NCBI RefSeq assembly: GCF_023283535.1
Contig: NZ_JAKILT010000003.1
Span: 1-64,000, forward strand
Reading direction: 5' to 3'
Length of the DNA stretch: 64,000 nucleotides
From: Shewanella sairae
GTDB lineage: Bacteria; Pseudomonadota; Gammaproteobacteria; Enterobacterales; Shewanellaceae
This document shows positions 37,227 through 46,058 of this stretch, in pieces. A program made the translations under genes and the position numbers. Under the pieces are notes generated by a model. It was given only the letters and a program-made list of their open reading frames with translations. It searched no databases and was not told where the DNA came from. Numbering within the stretch: the stretch's first letter is position 1; each line of letters opens with the position of its first letter.

Positions 37227-39179
37227 TTAGCTCGGTGTATTCAAGCGTGCTTGAATCGCTAACTTAACGTCTTCTTGCGCTTGCAAAGCTTCTTCTTCAA
37301 GCTTTTCACGCATTAGCGCATCAAAGGCTACACGCGCCTCTTGAGCAAGTTCAGACGCTGCGAGTTTGGCTTCTTTGGCCTTCATCGAGTCATCTGTTAG
37401 CTGACGTAGTTTCTCAATAATCTCATCAGGCGCATCGCCTAAATCAATGCTCGATTCACCACGCGATAGCGCTTCTTTACGTAGTTGTTTTTTCAGCATC
37501 CAGATTGCATCGTTCGCTTCACGCTCAAGTTCAGCAGCTTCAATCGCGTTATCACGTAGTTGCTCAAAACGTGCTAATGCCTGACCTTCTTTACTCCAAG
37601 GGTCAACATCTGGCAGATCTGAAATATTGATCACAGGATCAACGTAATCATCTTGGTGCGCTAAATCTAACGTCGCCGCCTTAACACCTGAGATCATTAG
37701 CATTATGGCAATAACCAGCAGTGGTAAACCACCGACAATTGCCGCTGTTTGCAACGTTGCTAAGCCACCCATAAACATCAATGCCGATGGCATAAATGAC
37801 AGGGTGAATGCCCAGAATAGACGGTTCCAACGCATTGGATCTTCAGTCACGTTAGTTTGTACCACTGACGCTAAAATGTAAGAGATAGAGTCGAACGTTG
37901 TCGCCGTAAAAATCACACATAACACGGTGAACAATGCGATGATAACAGTACTAAACGGTAGCGTTTCTAACGTAGCGAAAATAGCACGCGTCGCACCCTC
38001 AGCATTCAGAATGCTAACCACATCAAGCTCACCAGACAACTGCAGTGATAAACCATAGTTACCTAAAATGATGAAGTACATAGAACAACCTAGTGAACCG
38101 AAGAATACGGCACCAGACACCATTTGCTTAATCGTTCTACCACGTGAAATACGCGCAACGAATAGACCCATACTTGGCGCAAATACTAACCACCACGCCC
38201 AGTAGAAAATGGTCCAGTCTTGTGGGAAGTGAGTATCTTCAAAGGTACCCATACCACCAAAAGGTTCAGCCCAAGTCGCCATCACAAAGAAGTTAGACAA
38301 CATACGGCCGATTGAATCTAAGCCAGTTTCCAACATAAAGATTGTTGGGCCACAAACCAGTACAAACAGTAGTAAACCTAAGGCACCCCAGAAGTTAATG
38401 TTACTTAAAATCTTAATGCCTTTGTCCATTCCCATGTAAGAGGAGTAAGCAAAGATAGCGGTACACACCATTAGCACCGCAATTTGACTGCCTGTCGATG
38501 CAGGAATGCCAAACAGGTAACTAATACCTTCGTTAATCAGTGGTGCAGCCAAACCTAAAGTAGTTGCCGCGCCGCCCAATAGACCGAAGATAAACAGTAC
38601 ATCAATCACTTTACCAAGCTTACCGAAGCTATTGGCTTCGCCAATTACAGGCATTAGTGCAGCTGATACTTTTAGTACTGGCTGTTTACGTACATAGAAG
38701 AAGTAAGCAATTGGAATCGCTGGGATCATATAGATACACCAAGCAATTGGTCCCCAGTGGAACAGACCATATGTCGCCGCCCAACGCACCGCTTCTTCAC
38801 TGCCCGCTTCTAGCTGGAATGGTGGATTTTGGTAGTAGTAAGCCCACTCTATGGTACCCCAGTACAGAATACTGGCGCCGATACCACCACAAAATAACAT
38901 TGCCGCCCAAGATGCTAGCGCAAATTCAGGCTTTTCATCCGGATCGCCCAGTTTAATCTGACCGATATCAGAGAAAACGATATAGATCATAAAGAAAAAC
39001 GCCGCCAAACCTAGACCTAGATAAGCGAAGCCTAGCTTGTCGGTCATAAATGTTTTAGCAACAGCAATCCACTCTGCCCCTTCTTCTGGAAACACCAGTA
39101 AAGGGATGACGACTGCACAAAGCAGTGCCAATGCGCCGAAAAATGTCGGCTTATCGATAAGCTCGAAGTGTTTTTTCAT
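37227..39179 (-). CDS. BCCT-family transporter with helical C-terminal extension
   Basis: A 650-residue importer of betaine, choline, carnitine or related quaternary or sulfonium compounds. Twelve helices span ~15-515. The conserved signature YWGTIEWAYYYQNPPF (~106-121) lies in helix 2-3. The substrate-cage stretch WTIFYWAWWLVFAPSMGLFVARISRGRT (~316-343) is clear. The last ~130 residues (from QALARFEQLRDNAIEAAELE) are a charged, predicted coiled coil, longer than in BetP or CaiT. BetP uses its C-terminal tail to sense osmotic stress; a similar role here is inference. It is flanked by terminators and by a 587-bp gap. Confidence 0.93.
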   Translation of the reverse strand: MKKHFELIDKPTFFGALALLCAVVIPLLVFPEEGAEWIAVAKTFMTDKLGFAYLGLGLAAFFFMIYIVFSDIGQIKLGDPDEKPEFALASWAAMLFCGGIGASILYWGTIEWAYYYQNPPFQLEAGSEEAVRWAATYGLFHWGPIAWCIYMIPAIPIAYFFYVRKQPVLKVSAALMPVIGEANSFGKLGKVIDVLFIFGLLGGAATTLGLAAPLINEGISYLFGIPASTGSQIAVLMVCTAIFAYSSYMGMDKGIKILSNINFWGALGLLLFVLVCGPTIFMLETGLDSIGRMLSNFFVMATWAEPFGGMGTFEDTHFPQDWTIFYWAWWLVFAPSMGLFVARISRGRTIKQMVSGAVFFGSLGCSMYFIILGNYGLSLQLSGELDVVSILNAEGATRAIFATLETLPFSTVIIALFTVLCVIFTATTFDSISYILASVVQTNVTEDPMRWNRLFWAFTLSFMPSALMFMGGLATLQTAAIVGGLPLLVIAIMLMISGVKAATLDLAHQDDYVDPVINISDLPDVDPWSKEGQALARFEQLRDNAIEAAELEREANDAIWMLKKQLRKEALSRGESSIDLGDAPDEIIEKLRQLTDDSMKAKEAKLAASELAQEARVAFDALMREKLEEEALQAQEDVKLAIQARLNTPS

Positions 39180-39766
39180 TTTTTATTGTCCGTAACAACC
39201 TAAAAACAAATTTAATTAAGTGCACGCCACAGACTGCTCCCCATACTGAAAGTGTCAGACGGGTTTTCTACTGAAAGAAAGAGTATGAATAATGTGTGTG
39301 AACGGTTTTTTTTGTGAGTCTTGTAACACTCGAAAGTTATCCAGATTACGATTAATTTGGACTAAGGATAAAATAATGTTAATTCAACTTGCTGTCGACA
39401 AACTTATGTCGCGAATAAACGCAATTTGTGACGAAGTTCTCACATAATTCTAACCACTCAAAATTTACTGAATAATAAACACCCAAATATTAACAAAACC
39501 ACGACACAGCGAGCTATGAAGATAGGTAGGAACGATGATAGCCACGAAGAATCCTATGCTAAACATCTATAAATAAGCATTTCACTCAAATATAGGCCGA
39601 AGCTAATGTAATTAACAAGTTCATGATAAAAAAACTGAAGTTAATAGTTTGCTTATACAGAGATACTCAAGCAAAACTACCTGCAGAGTTTAGCAACTAA
39701 TACTTTTCAACTCTGGGGGGCTGTTGACGCCAATTAACCATAATTAGCATCAACATTACCTACTGC
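39180..39766. other. Long gap between the BCCT and flavin oxidoreductase genes
   Basis: 587 bp, AT-rich. A hairpin GTTGACGCCAATTA/TAATTAGCATCAAC at 39723-39754 lies 13 bp past the stop of the oxidoreductase gene and pairs fully with G-U wobbles when read on the minus strand, so it probably ends that transcript. The BCCT promoter should be near 39180-39320. No gene is seen. Confidence 0.5.
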
Positions 39767-40858
39767 TTAGCGCTTCTTATATACCACGCAGAAATTACCA
39801 CGTTTAGTGCGGCACTTTGAGCAGCGCTCGCAGTCGACCTCTTTACTACAACCATCCTGCCAACGCTTTACTAAATGCGGTTCAGCTAAAAGTGGTCGTG
39901 AAAGAGCAAAATATTGAATATTGGTGGTAATCGCTATCTCGTCAATGGCAGTAATATCGGCCAAACCACCCACAGTAATAACCGGAACATTTACCTCTTG
40001 GCTCACAACAGCGCCGTACTCTCGGAAGTAGCCTTCACTTTGAATGGTATAACCATCAAATGACTCACCGACCATCGTATTAGCGTTACCGTGAATGTTG
40101 CCAGAGATAATAATTGCATCGACGCCAACCGCTTCCAGCTTTTTACAGATAACTCGGGTGTCATCGAAGGTTAAGCCACCATCAAAAAACTCAGAGGCGG
40201 TTAACTTAACTAAGATCGGATAATCATCGCCAACCAACTTACGGATCGCAGTGTAGATCTCCAGCAAGAAGCGCATACGGTTTTCAAGACTGCCGCCATA
40301 CTCATCTTGACGCTGATTGTAGTAAGGACTCAAGAATTGATTGATCAAATAAGTGTGCGCAGCATGGATTTCCACACCATCAAAGCCTGACTCTTGTGCG
40401 CGACGACTCGCCAAAGCAAATGCGTTAACAATGTAGTCAATCTCGTCTTTGGTCATCGCCTTACCCATGGTTTGAGTACCACGCTCGGCAATGGCGCTCG
40501 GCGCAAATATCACTCGCTCACCCACATTGTAAGTAGTCTTAGTGCCACCATAAGCCAGCTGCATGACTATTTTAGAGTCATAACCATGCACCAACTCAGT
40601 TAGCGTTTGGTATTCAGCAATAAACGAGTCGTCATACATGCCCATCATACCTGCGTTAGGCTTCTCCTCGGCAACAATGTTGGCGTAGCCAGTCACAATC
40701 AGCCCAACTTCACCTTTAGCCAGCTCTTCATACACAGCGTACAACTTATCAGTCATATGGCCAGTTTCAGTCGCCATATTTTCCCAAGTCGCGCTACGTA
40801 CAAAACGGTTTTTCAGGGTCATGTTGCCAATACGGCTAGGTGAAAACAAAGTGCTCAA
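39767..40858 (-). CDS. Old Yellow Enzyme-family NADH:flavin oxidoreductase
   Basis: A 363-residue FMN-dependent TIM-barrel enzyme of the OYE/2,4-dienoyl-CoA reductase N-domain group. Start sequence TLFSPSRIGNMTLKNRFVRS, the active-site IHAAHTYLINQFLSPYYNQR (~150-170) and the FMN-phosphate-contact region VPVITVGGLAD (~290) are typical. The C-terminus has a Cys cluster (CERCSKCRTKRGNFC) that may bind a metal or iron-sulfur centre. TTG at 40858 is chosen because AAGAGGAA stands 6 bp upstream and family homology starts there. The natural substrate is unknown; enoate reduction is the general reaction. Confidence 0.87.
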   Translation of the reverse strand: MSTLFSPSRIGNMTLKNRFVRSATWENMATETGHMTDKLYAVYEELAKGEVGLIVTGYANIVAEEKPNAGMMGMYDDSFIAEYQTLTELVHGYDSKIVMQLAYGGTKTTYNVGERVIFAPSAIAERGTQTMGKAMTKDEIDYIVNAFALASRRAQESGFDGVEIHAAHTYLINQFLSPYYNQRQDEYGGSLENRMRFLLEIYTAIRKLVGDDYPILVKLTASEFFDGGLTFDDTRVICKKLEAVGVDAIIISGNIHGNANTMVGESFDGYTIQSEGYFREYGAVVSQEVNVPVITVGGLADITAIDEIAITTNIQYFALSRPLLAEPHLVKRWQDGCSKEVDCERCSKCRTKRGNFCVVYKKR

Positions 40859-41143
40859 GTGGATTCCTCTTAAATTTTTTTCTGTGCTAACTAGCGAGTA
40901 GCTAAATAGCAAAACAGCAGGCGCAGGATCCTACGCGCAAAATATAAGAAATTCCTTAAGCTAGATTCAGTTTTTGAACATTAATTTAGTGCAGTGAAAC
41001 TAAGAATAGTAAGCCAGAAACACCCAGAACCTCACTATAATACTTTGATTTAAAATGACTAAACAGCTAATGTATCGCTAAAAACTTAGACCTACTACTT
41101 GGCTTAGTTCACACATTTTTCAAGTACTTTCAGAGACACCACT

Positions 41144-42241
41144 ATGTACACTCGAATCTTGCCTTGTATTTTCGCTTCAATTCTTTCAAGTATTGCTTTA
41201 CCTGTATTCGCCGACGACTTAAGCGGGATATGGCAAGGTACCTTAGGCAAAAGTAAAATCCGGGTTTGCTTTAATGAATACGGCACAGGCAGCTATTACT
41301 ATCAGCGCTATTTAACGCCGATCAGATTGGAACAGGTCGATAACCACTGGCAAGAAGACAAACAAACTGGCTTCTGGCAATTTGATAATGTCAGCGAGCA
41401 CCAGCTAATAGGCCGCTGGTCTGATAAAGAATGGTCTAAGACTGAGCCGACTCAAAATCAGTCAGCTAAATCGTTAACCATTAAGCTTGAACGCCAAATC
41501 AGCCCTGATGGCACCAATGATTGCAGCAGCGATGCCTATAACCTGCCGCTAGAAACCACACCAAAGCTTCGTCGTGGAAAATGGCAGCCATTTGACAATG
41601 CAGACTCTCAGCAAGCCCACTCTAATAAAGCTAACACTAACCCAATAAGCTATCGCCAACTCAGCTATGGCACAGAACTCGGCCTCGAGCTTAAAGGTAA
41701 ACAAACAGGTATTCCGGCAATTAATCAGTGGCTAAAGCAAAAGCTAACTAGCGAACAGCTGCTTGCAGAAACCTTTGAAACTCGCCGCGACATGCTGGCT
41801 CGAGTAGGCCGTGCAATCGCAGACGAAACCGGAGCTGAAATCGATTTTATTAATCAACATTGGCTAAGTGTAAGATTTTACCGCTGGGCAGCAGGTTATG
41901 GCGCCAGAGGCATAAGCCGCACTTATACCAGTTTTGATCTGAGTGATGGCAAGCCATTTAATCCATGGCAATGGTTTAAGCAAGGCGTTGCCCTTGATGA
42001 AATGCAGCATCAACTGCCAGCCGCTCTACGCGAAAAACTGTTTGCCGATATGCAAGTTTATGAAGATTGCGACAACTCAGACGGCTCAGGCTATTTCTAC
42101 CTAACCCTCAGCCCAAAAGGCATCGAGCTATGGGAAACACCCAACGGCAGCGGCTGCGAAAACGAATTCACCCTCAGCCCCAAAGAAGCCATGCCGTTCG
42201 CTACTGAGTACGGTAAGAGTCAACTTAAGCTAATGGATTAA
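41144..42241 (+). CDS. Exported protein of unknown function
   Basis: A 365-residue secreted protein. A signal peptide (cleaved near LPVFA|DDLSG) is followed by a domain starting GIWQGTLGKSKIRVCFNEYGTGSYYY. A second region (~175-365) resembles the DUF3298/RsiV-like fold only loosely. Four Cys in the mature part may pair. I do not recognise a family. A 79-bp piece of its 3' end recurs at 45882-45960 on the other side of the iron-uptake module. Upstream 40859-41143 (285 bp) shows no other feature. Confidence 0.75.
   Translation: MYTRILPCIFASILSSIALPVFADDLSGIWQGTLGKSKIRVCFNEYGTGSYYYQRYLTPIRLEQVDNHWQEDKQTGFWQFDNVSEHQLIGRWSDKEWSKTEPTQNQSAKSLTIKLERQISPDGTNDCSSDAYNLPLETTPKLRRGKWQPFDNADSQQAHSNKANTNPISYRQLSYGTELGLELKGKQTGIPAINQWLKQKLTSEQLLAETFETRRDMLARVGRAIADETGAEIDFINQHWLSVRFYRWAAGYGARGISRTYTSFDLSDGKPFNPWQWFKQGVALDEMQHQLPAALREKLFADMQVYEDCDNSDGSGYFYLTLSPKGIELWETPNGSGCENEFTLSPKEAMPFATEYGKSQLKLMD
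42156..42234 (+). repeat. 79-bp direct repeat, copy 1 (inside the exported-protein gene)
   Basis: The last codons of the gene at 41144-42241. It matches 45882-45960 at 68 of 79 positions, same orientation, no gaps. The two copies bracket the PepSY-DUF4920-TonB receptor module. Confidence 0.8.
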
Positions 42242-42363
42242 CCCTCTATTGTTCACTCTGGAGCCTTAGTCTTAAGGCTCCTTTGAGTAAAAACTAAAAT
42301 CAACGCTCAATGATTTCAATAGCTAGCGCTGCTTATTCACCAAGCTCATTGTCTCATACTCAA

Positions 42364-42960
42364 TCAAGAGTAAAAGATAAAAAACAAAGGGATTAGAAAA
42401 CCAATAAGCACCAACAATCCTTTTCTTCCTCTTGGACTATGTTTACCCTTAACCATAAATAATGCAGATGTTGCCAAAAAAATTAGCATCAGCGCATAGG
42501 CATCTGAAAATATAACCCACGCCTGTTTAGCCTCATTTAAATGCAGTCTATTTAAGTTTTTAAATATAATTCGCTCTTCAATGTGTTCAGACTCAATAGC
42601 ACCACTCATTAAATTAGCCGTTAAGTTACTTCCATCATCTAAAAAAATTTTTAGTTCATTTTCACTCGACCAATAATTTGTTTTAATCCGCTGCTTAACA
42701 TCAAAGCTATTCATCATAACGTCGACAATTGCTGTTTCGTTATTTAAACCAATTAAACTTGGAACTATATTTACTTTCCTTACAATACTGTAATTTGGAT
42801 TCCAATCTCGCAGATGGTTAACTGCAATTCCTGATATCGCAAATACCAAGGTTAAGCCTATGCATAAATATCCAACATCTCGATGTAGATTTCGATTTAA
42901 ACGATACCAATTAATTTTTGAGGCAGTGGATTTGGCTTTAAAACCACTTGGATTAATCAA
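42364..42960 (-). CDS. PepSY-associated transmembrane protein
   Basis: A 198-residue membrane protein of the PepSY-TM group. Helix 1 is GYLCIGLTLVFAISGIAVNH (~30-49). A periplasmic PepSY-like segment (~65-135) ends in NRLHLNEAKQAWVIFSDAYA, and two helices lie at the end (LMLIFLATSALFMV and LLVLIGFLIPLFFIFY). Short proteins of this type accompany TonB receptors and may help reduce ferric siderophore or heme in the inner membrane. Its start overlaps the end of the DUF4920 gene by 8 bp, so the two are co-translated. Confidence 0.8.
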   Translation of the reverse strand: MINPSGFKAKSTASKINWYRLNRNLHRDVGYLCIGLTLVFAISGIAVNHLRDWNPNYSIVRKVNIVPSLIGLNNETAIVDVMMNSFDVKQRIKTNYWSSENELKIFLDDGSNLTANLMSGAIESEHIEERIIFKNLNRLHLNEAKQAWVIFSDAYALMLIFLATSALFMVKGKHSPRGRKGLLVLIGFLIPLFFIFYS

Positions 42961-43411
42961 GAATTTTCACCCCAGTTGGCACCAATTGATAAAGCGTTAA
43001 TGCCTCTGTTATCGACGTGGGATCAAACTCTTGCTGTTTACGTTTTGCTAGCATAGCCAAATAACGCTTAGACTGTTCTAAATCTAAATTAATCGCGCTT
43101 AATAAACCTGTCGCAATTGCCTTGCGGCCCTTGCTGCTAATGGGAAAAACCATATCTCCATCCCGCACTTTTATGCGCAGTTTCTCATACCTTGCATCTG
43201 AAGCTAACTCCATCCAGCAGCCCCTTTTCTCACATACACCAATTATCGTTCCAGAGATAGTTACAGGCTGCTCAAGAAACGCTTCTGGTTGAGCCAAGAT
43301 TTTAGAAATAGGTACAAGTTGAGCCTCATTTATCTCATCACCAAACTGATACTCTTTAGCCTGAATATTTAAACTAAAAAATACGATAAATATTCCACAA
43401 ATATATTTCAT
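42953..43411 (-). CDS. DUF4920 periplasmic protein
   Basis: A 152-residue exported protein with signal peptide MKYICGIFIVFFSLNIQA|KE. The core (~35-130) has an OB-like fold typical of DUF4920, with two Cys in VCEKRGCWMEL that could bind metal or a heme-type ligand. The function is unknown. It is the first gene of a two-gene minus-strand operon divergent from the TonB receptor, with a Fur-like box between them, so an iron-linked role is inferred. Confidence 0.78.
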   Translation of the reverse strand: MKYICGIFIVFFSLNIQAKEYQFGDEINEAQLVPISKILAQPEAFLEQPVTISGTIIGVCEKRGCWMELASDARYEKLRIKVRDGDMVFPISSKGRKAIATGLLSAINLDLEQSKRYLAMLAKRKQQEFDPTSITEALTLYQLVPTGVKILD

Positions 43412-43515
43412 AATTCCTTTCCTTATATATTGAATAACAACCTAAATAACTAAATATGGTATTGGTTACGTAAATAAATAATGACAAAACATCAGCTTTG
43501 CAAACTAAATGTAAA

Positions 43516-43530
43516 TGACTTGCATTCTCA
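43516..43530. promoter_or_regulatory. Candidate Fur box in divergent promoter
   Basis: TGACTTGCATTCTCA fits the 7-1-7 Fur pattern TGATAATnATTATCA well in the right half (ATTCTCA) and at the outer TGA. AT-rich flanks extend it (AAATGA...CTCATTT). It lies 105 bp upstream of DUF4920 and 48 bp upstream of the TonB receptor start. Confidence 0.5.
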
Positions 43531-43578
43531 TTTGAGTAAAAGTAAATTGCAAGCGCTTTTTGAAGTTTAATAAAAAGG

Positions 43579-45771
43579 ATGTTTATGAATAAGCTCGCTA
43601 GTTTCTGTCTTATCCTGAGCGTAGTACCTTACAGCTATGCCGAGACAGTTGAAGTCCCCCCAAAAAATAAAAACGAAATAGATCCCGAAGTCATCGTTAT
43701 TATTGGCACTAAGTTAGATATGCAGCAGCAAACCTTAGAAGTGCCAAGATCAATGACAGTAATTACCGATAAGTATATTGAAGATACCCAAGCTCAAGAA
43801 TTAACAGATGTTATTAAGCAAACACCGAGTATTAGTGTCTCTAATAACGATAGACCACTAATGGGTGAAATTCTTATCCGAGGCTTTGGTAATGAAAGAG
43901 TTAATTTGATTGTAGATGGCGTCAACTATCAACAATATAGCGATGGTAGTAGTACTAGCACTTATGTCAGCCCACTAGACCTAGACCCAAGTATCGTAAA
44001 AGCCGTTGAAATAACTCGTGGAGCTGATGGAGTCACCCAAGGAAGTGGCGCTATTGGTGGTCAAATACGCGTTGTCTCAAAAGGTGGCTGGGATTATGCG
44101 GGAGTCGGCTCTGGCGTATTAATACGAGGTGGGTATGGTGATGCTAAAAATGCTCATCATTACGGAGTCACAGCATTTCACTCAAATGAAGATCTTGCTC
44201 TCGCCTTACACGTTAACAAACGAAGCTTCGGCAATATAGAGATCAATAAAAAAGATGAAGATGGTTCAGATCGAGGCCAAACTGCCGAAATTAAAAATAA
44301 TGGTGATACAGAAGATTTTCGCCTTAAGGCCAATTTTGATACTGACTATGGCCAATTTGACAGCAATACTTTCTATACCGAATCTACAATTGAAGACCTC
44401 CCCTTTCGTAACCAATCTCGCTGGGATACTCATCCAATAAGTGAACAGGAAACAGCGAAAAGATTCAGCCAAACATTTAGCCATCAATTCGATCCAAGTT
44501 CAGATTTTATCAATTTAAATAGCCGTTTTTACTATCAACAATACAAAAAAGAGCGTCTTCAATCCGGTGATATTATTTTTCCTAACAAAACCTATAGTTT
44601 CGATAATATTGAAAACTTTACAGATGAAACCTACGGTCTATCACTTGAAAATAGCATAGTTAATGACTGGCAGAATCTGACGTCTGAATCCATTATTTTT
44701 GCAAGCTGGGAGCAGCAGAAATTTGAGGATGACAATCACGATAATCTAGCGCAAAAAGACTCTCAGTTATATGGCAAAAGTCGAGGTGATACTTTTGCTG
44801 GCGGTGTGTTAAACAACAGTCATTGGCAAACGTGGTTAAGTACTGAAGCCGGTGTCCGCTATGATCATTATCGTCGGAGCTCAGATAACTACAGTGAGTA
44901 TGGCAACAATGAAGATGGCGAGTTTTCGCTAAATGCGGGAGTAACACTAAGACCCACACAATGGTTGCGATTATATGCCCGTTACAACCAAGGTTTTAGA
45001 GGTCCAAATATTCGAGAGCTGTATAAATCAGATAACTGGGCCTGTCATCGTCCGACGAAAAACTGCTATTTAGAACCTCAACCTGATTTAAAAGCCGAAC
45101 GCAGTGAAAACTTTGAGGTTGGCTTAGGCCTAATCTTTGAAAATATGGCATGGGGTGATAAGTTTGTCTTCAAGATCAATGGATTCGATACAGAAGTAGA
45201 AGATTTCATCGACAGTGCGCCTTTCATGTATAAGCTAGTTAATAACAAGAAGGTCTTCGCGACTCCAGAACAAGCAACTCACAGAGATTACTCAAGTAAA
45301 AACATCAGTAAACTTTACTCTAAGGGTATTGAAGCTGAGTTAAGTTACCAAATTTCTAAGTTTGACCTATTTGCCAACTACAGCCGAGTCAGAATGGACG
45401 TACAAGGCGTGCCTAATTTCTATTTAGGTACCATCTCCGATGAAACAGAACCTTACGATCGTGCTCCACAAGATAAGGTTAATCTGGGCTTTAGCTGGCA
45501 AGTTTTGGAAGAGCTACGCTTAACTGGTGTATCAAGCTACGCAATGGACATGGATAGATTGCCAGAGTGGCAACTAGAACGAGAAATGAATGTAGAGGGA
45601 TATCAGTTACACAGCTTGTATCTAACCTACAACCCATTTTATGTAGATGATCTTGATATTCGTTTTGGCATCGAAAACCTTACTGATGAGACCTACTCAG
45701 TTTGGCCCGATGATGACGGCGCAACATTACCGGGAAGAAACTACAAAGTTTCGCTGAACTACCAGTTCTAA
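43579..45771 (+). CDS. TonB-dependent receptor, probable iron or heme uptake
   Basis: A 730-residue outer-membrane receptor. A signal peptide (ending near SYA|ETVEV) precedes a TonB box-like segment (DPEVIVIIG) and the plug domain (~60-165, with PSISVSNNDRPLMGEILIRG and VEITRGADGVTQGSGAIGGQ). A 22-strand barrel runs to the end, with FRGPNIRELY (~473) and ENLTDETYSVWPDDDGATLP near the C-terminus and terminal Phe (NYQF). The FRGPNIRELY motif and overall pattern favour the hemoglobin/heme receptor group, but siderophores cannot be excluded. The ATG at 43579 or 43585 follows AAAAAGGA. Candidate Fur control. Confidence 0.9.
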   Translation: MFMNKLASFCLILSVVPYSYAETVEVPPKNKNEIDPEVIVIIGTKLDMQQQTLEVPRSMTVITDKYIEDTQAQELTDVIKQTPSISVSNNDRPLMGEILIRGFGNERVNLIVDGVNYQQYSDGSSTSTYVSPLDLDPSIVKAVEITRGADGVTQGSGAIGGQIRVVSKGGWDYAGVGSGVLIRGGYGDAKNAHHYGVTAFHSNEDLALALHVNKRSFGNIEINKKDEDGSDRGQTAEIKNNGDTEDFRLKANFDTDYGQFDSNTFYTESTIEDLPFRNQSRWDTHPISEQETAKRFSQTFSHQFDPSSDFINLNSRFYYQQYKKERLQSGDIIFPNKTYSFDNIENFTDETYGLSLENSIVNDWQNLTSESIIFASWEQQKFEDDNHDNLAQKDSQLYGKSRGDTFAGGVLNNSHWQTWLSTEAGVRYDHYRRSSDNYSEYGNNEDGEFSLNAGVTLRPTQWLRLYARYNQGFRGPNIRELYKSDNWACHRPTKNCYLEPQPDLKAERSENFEVGLGLIFENMAWGDKFVFKINGFDTEVEDFIDSAPFMYKLVNNKKVFATPEQATHRDYSSKNISKLYSKGIEAELSYQISKFDLFANYSRVRMDVQGVPNFYLGTISDETEPYDRAPQDKVNLGFSWQVLEELRLTGVSSYAMDMDRLPEWQLEREMNVEGYQLHSLYLTYNPFYVDDLDIRFGIENLTDETYSVWPDDDGATLPGRNYKVSLNYQF

Positions 45772-45881
45772 CTCAAAAAACCTGACAGGGCAGTTATTTT
45801 GATAGCCGCCCTGTATTCCGCCTCACGCTATGTTGCAAACCATTAATGACCAAGTCACCAAACACAGTTCGACAGCCACCA

Positions 45882-45960
45882 GCGAAAACGAATTCACCCT
45901 CAACCCCAAACAGGCGATGCCCTTAGCTACTGGGTGCGGTAAGAGTCAACTTAGATTAAT
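45882..45960 (+). pseudogene. 79-bp copy of the 3' end of the 41144-42241 gene (copy 2)
   Basis: Similar to 42156-42234 at 68 of 79 positions. It stands ~110 bp after the TonB receptor without any reading frame around it, so it is a remnant. The surrounding gap 45772-46058 holds nothing else I can support. Confidence 0.72.
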
Positions 45961-46058
45961 AAAAATGAACTAAACAACCATAAAATTTAGAAAAAGAACC
46001 TCTCACTAGCCAATTAGTTGCTTTGTAAGAGGCCAAAAATATAACTTAGCCGTGTGCA

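Noticed and set aside
39427-39444. CRP-like TGTGA...TCACA upstream of the BCCT gene
   Set aside because: Half sites are 8 bp apart rather than 6; not supported.
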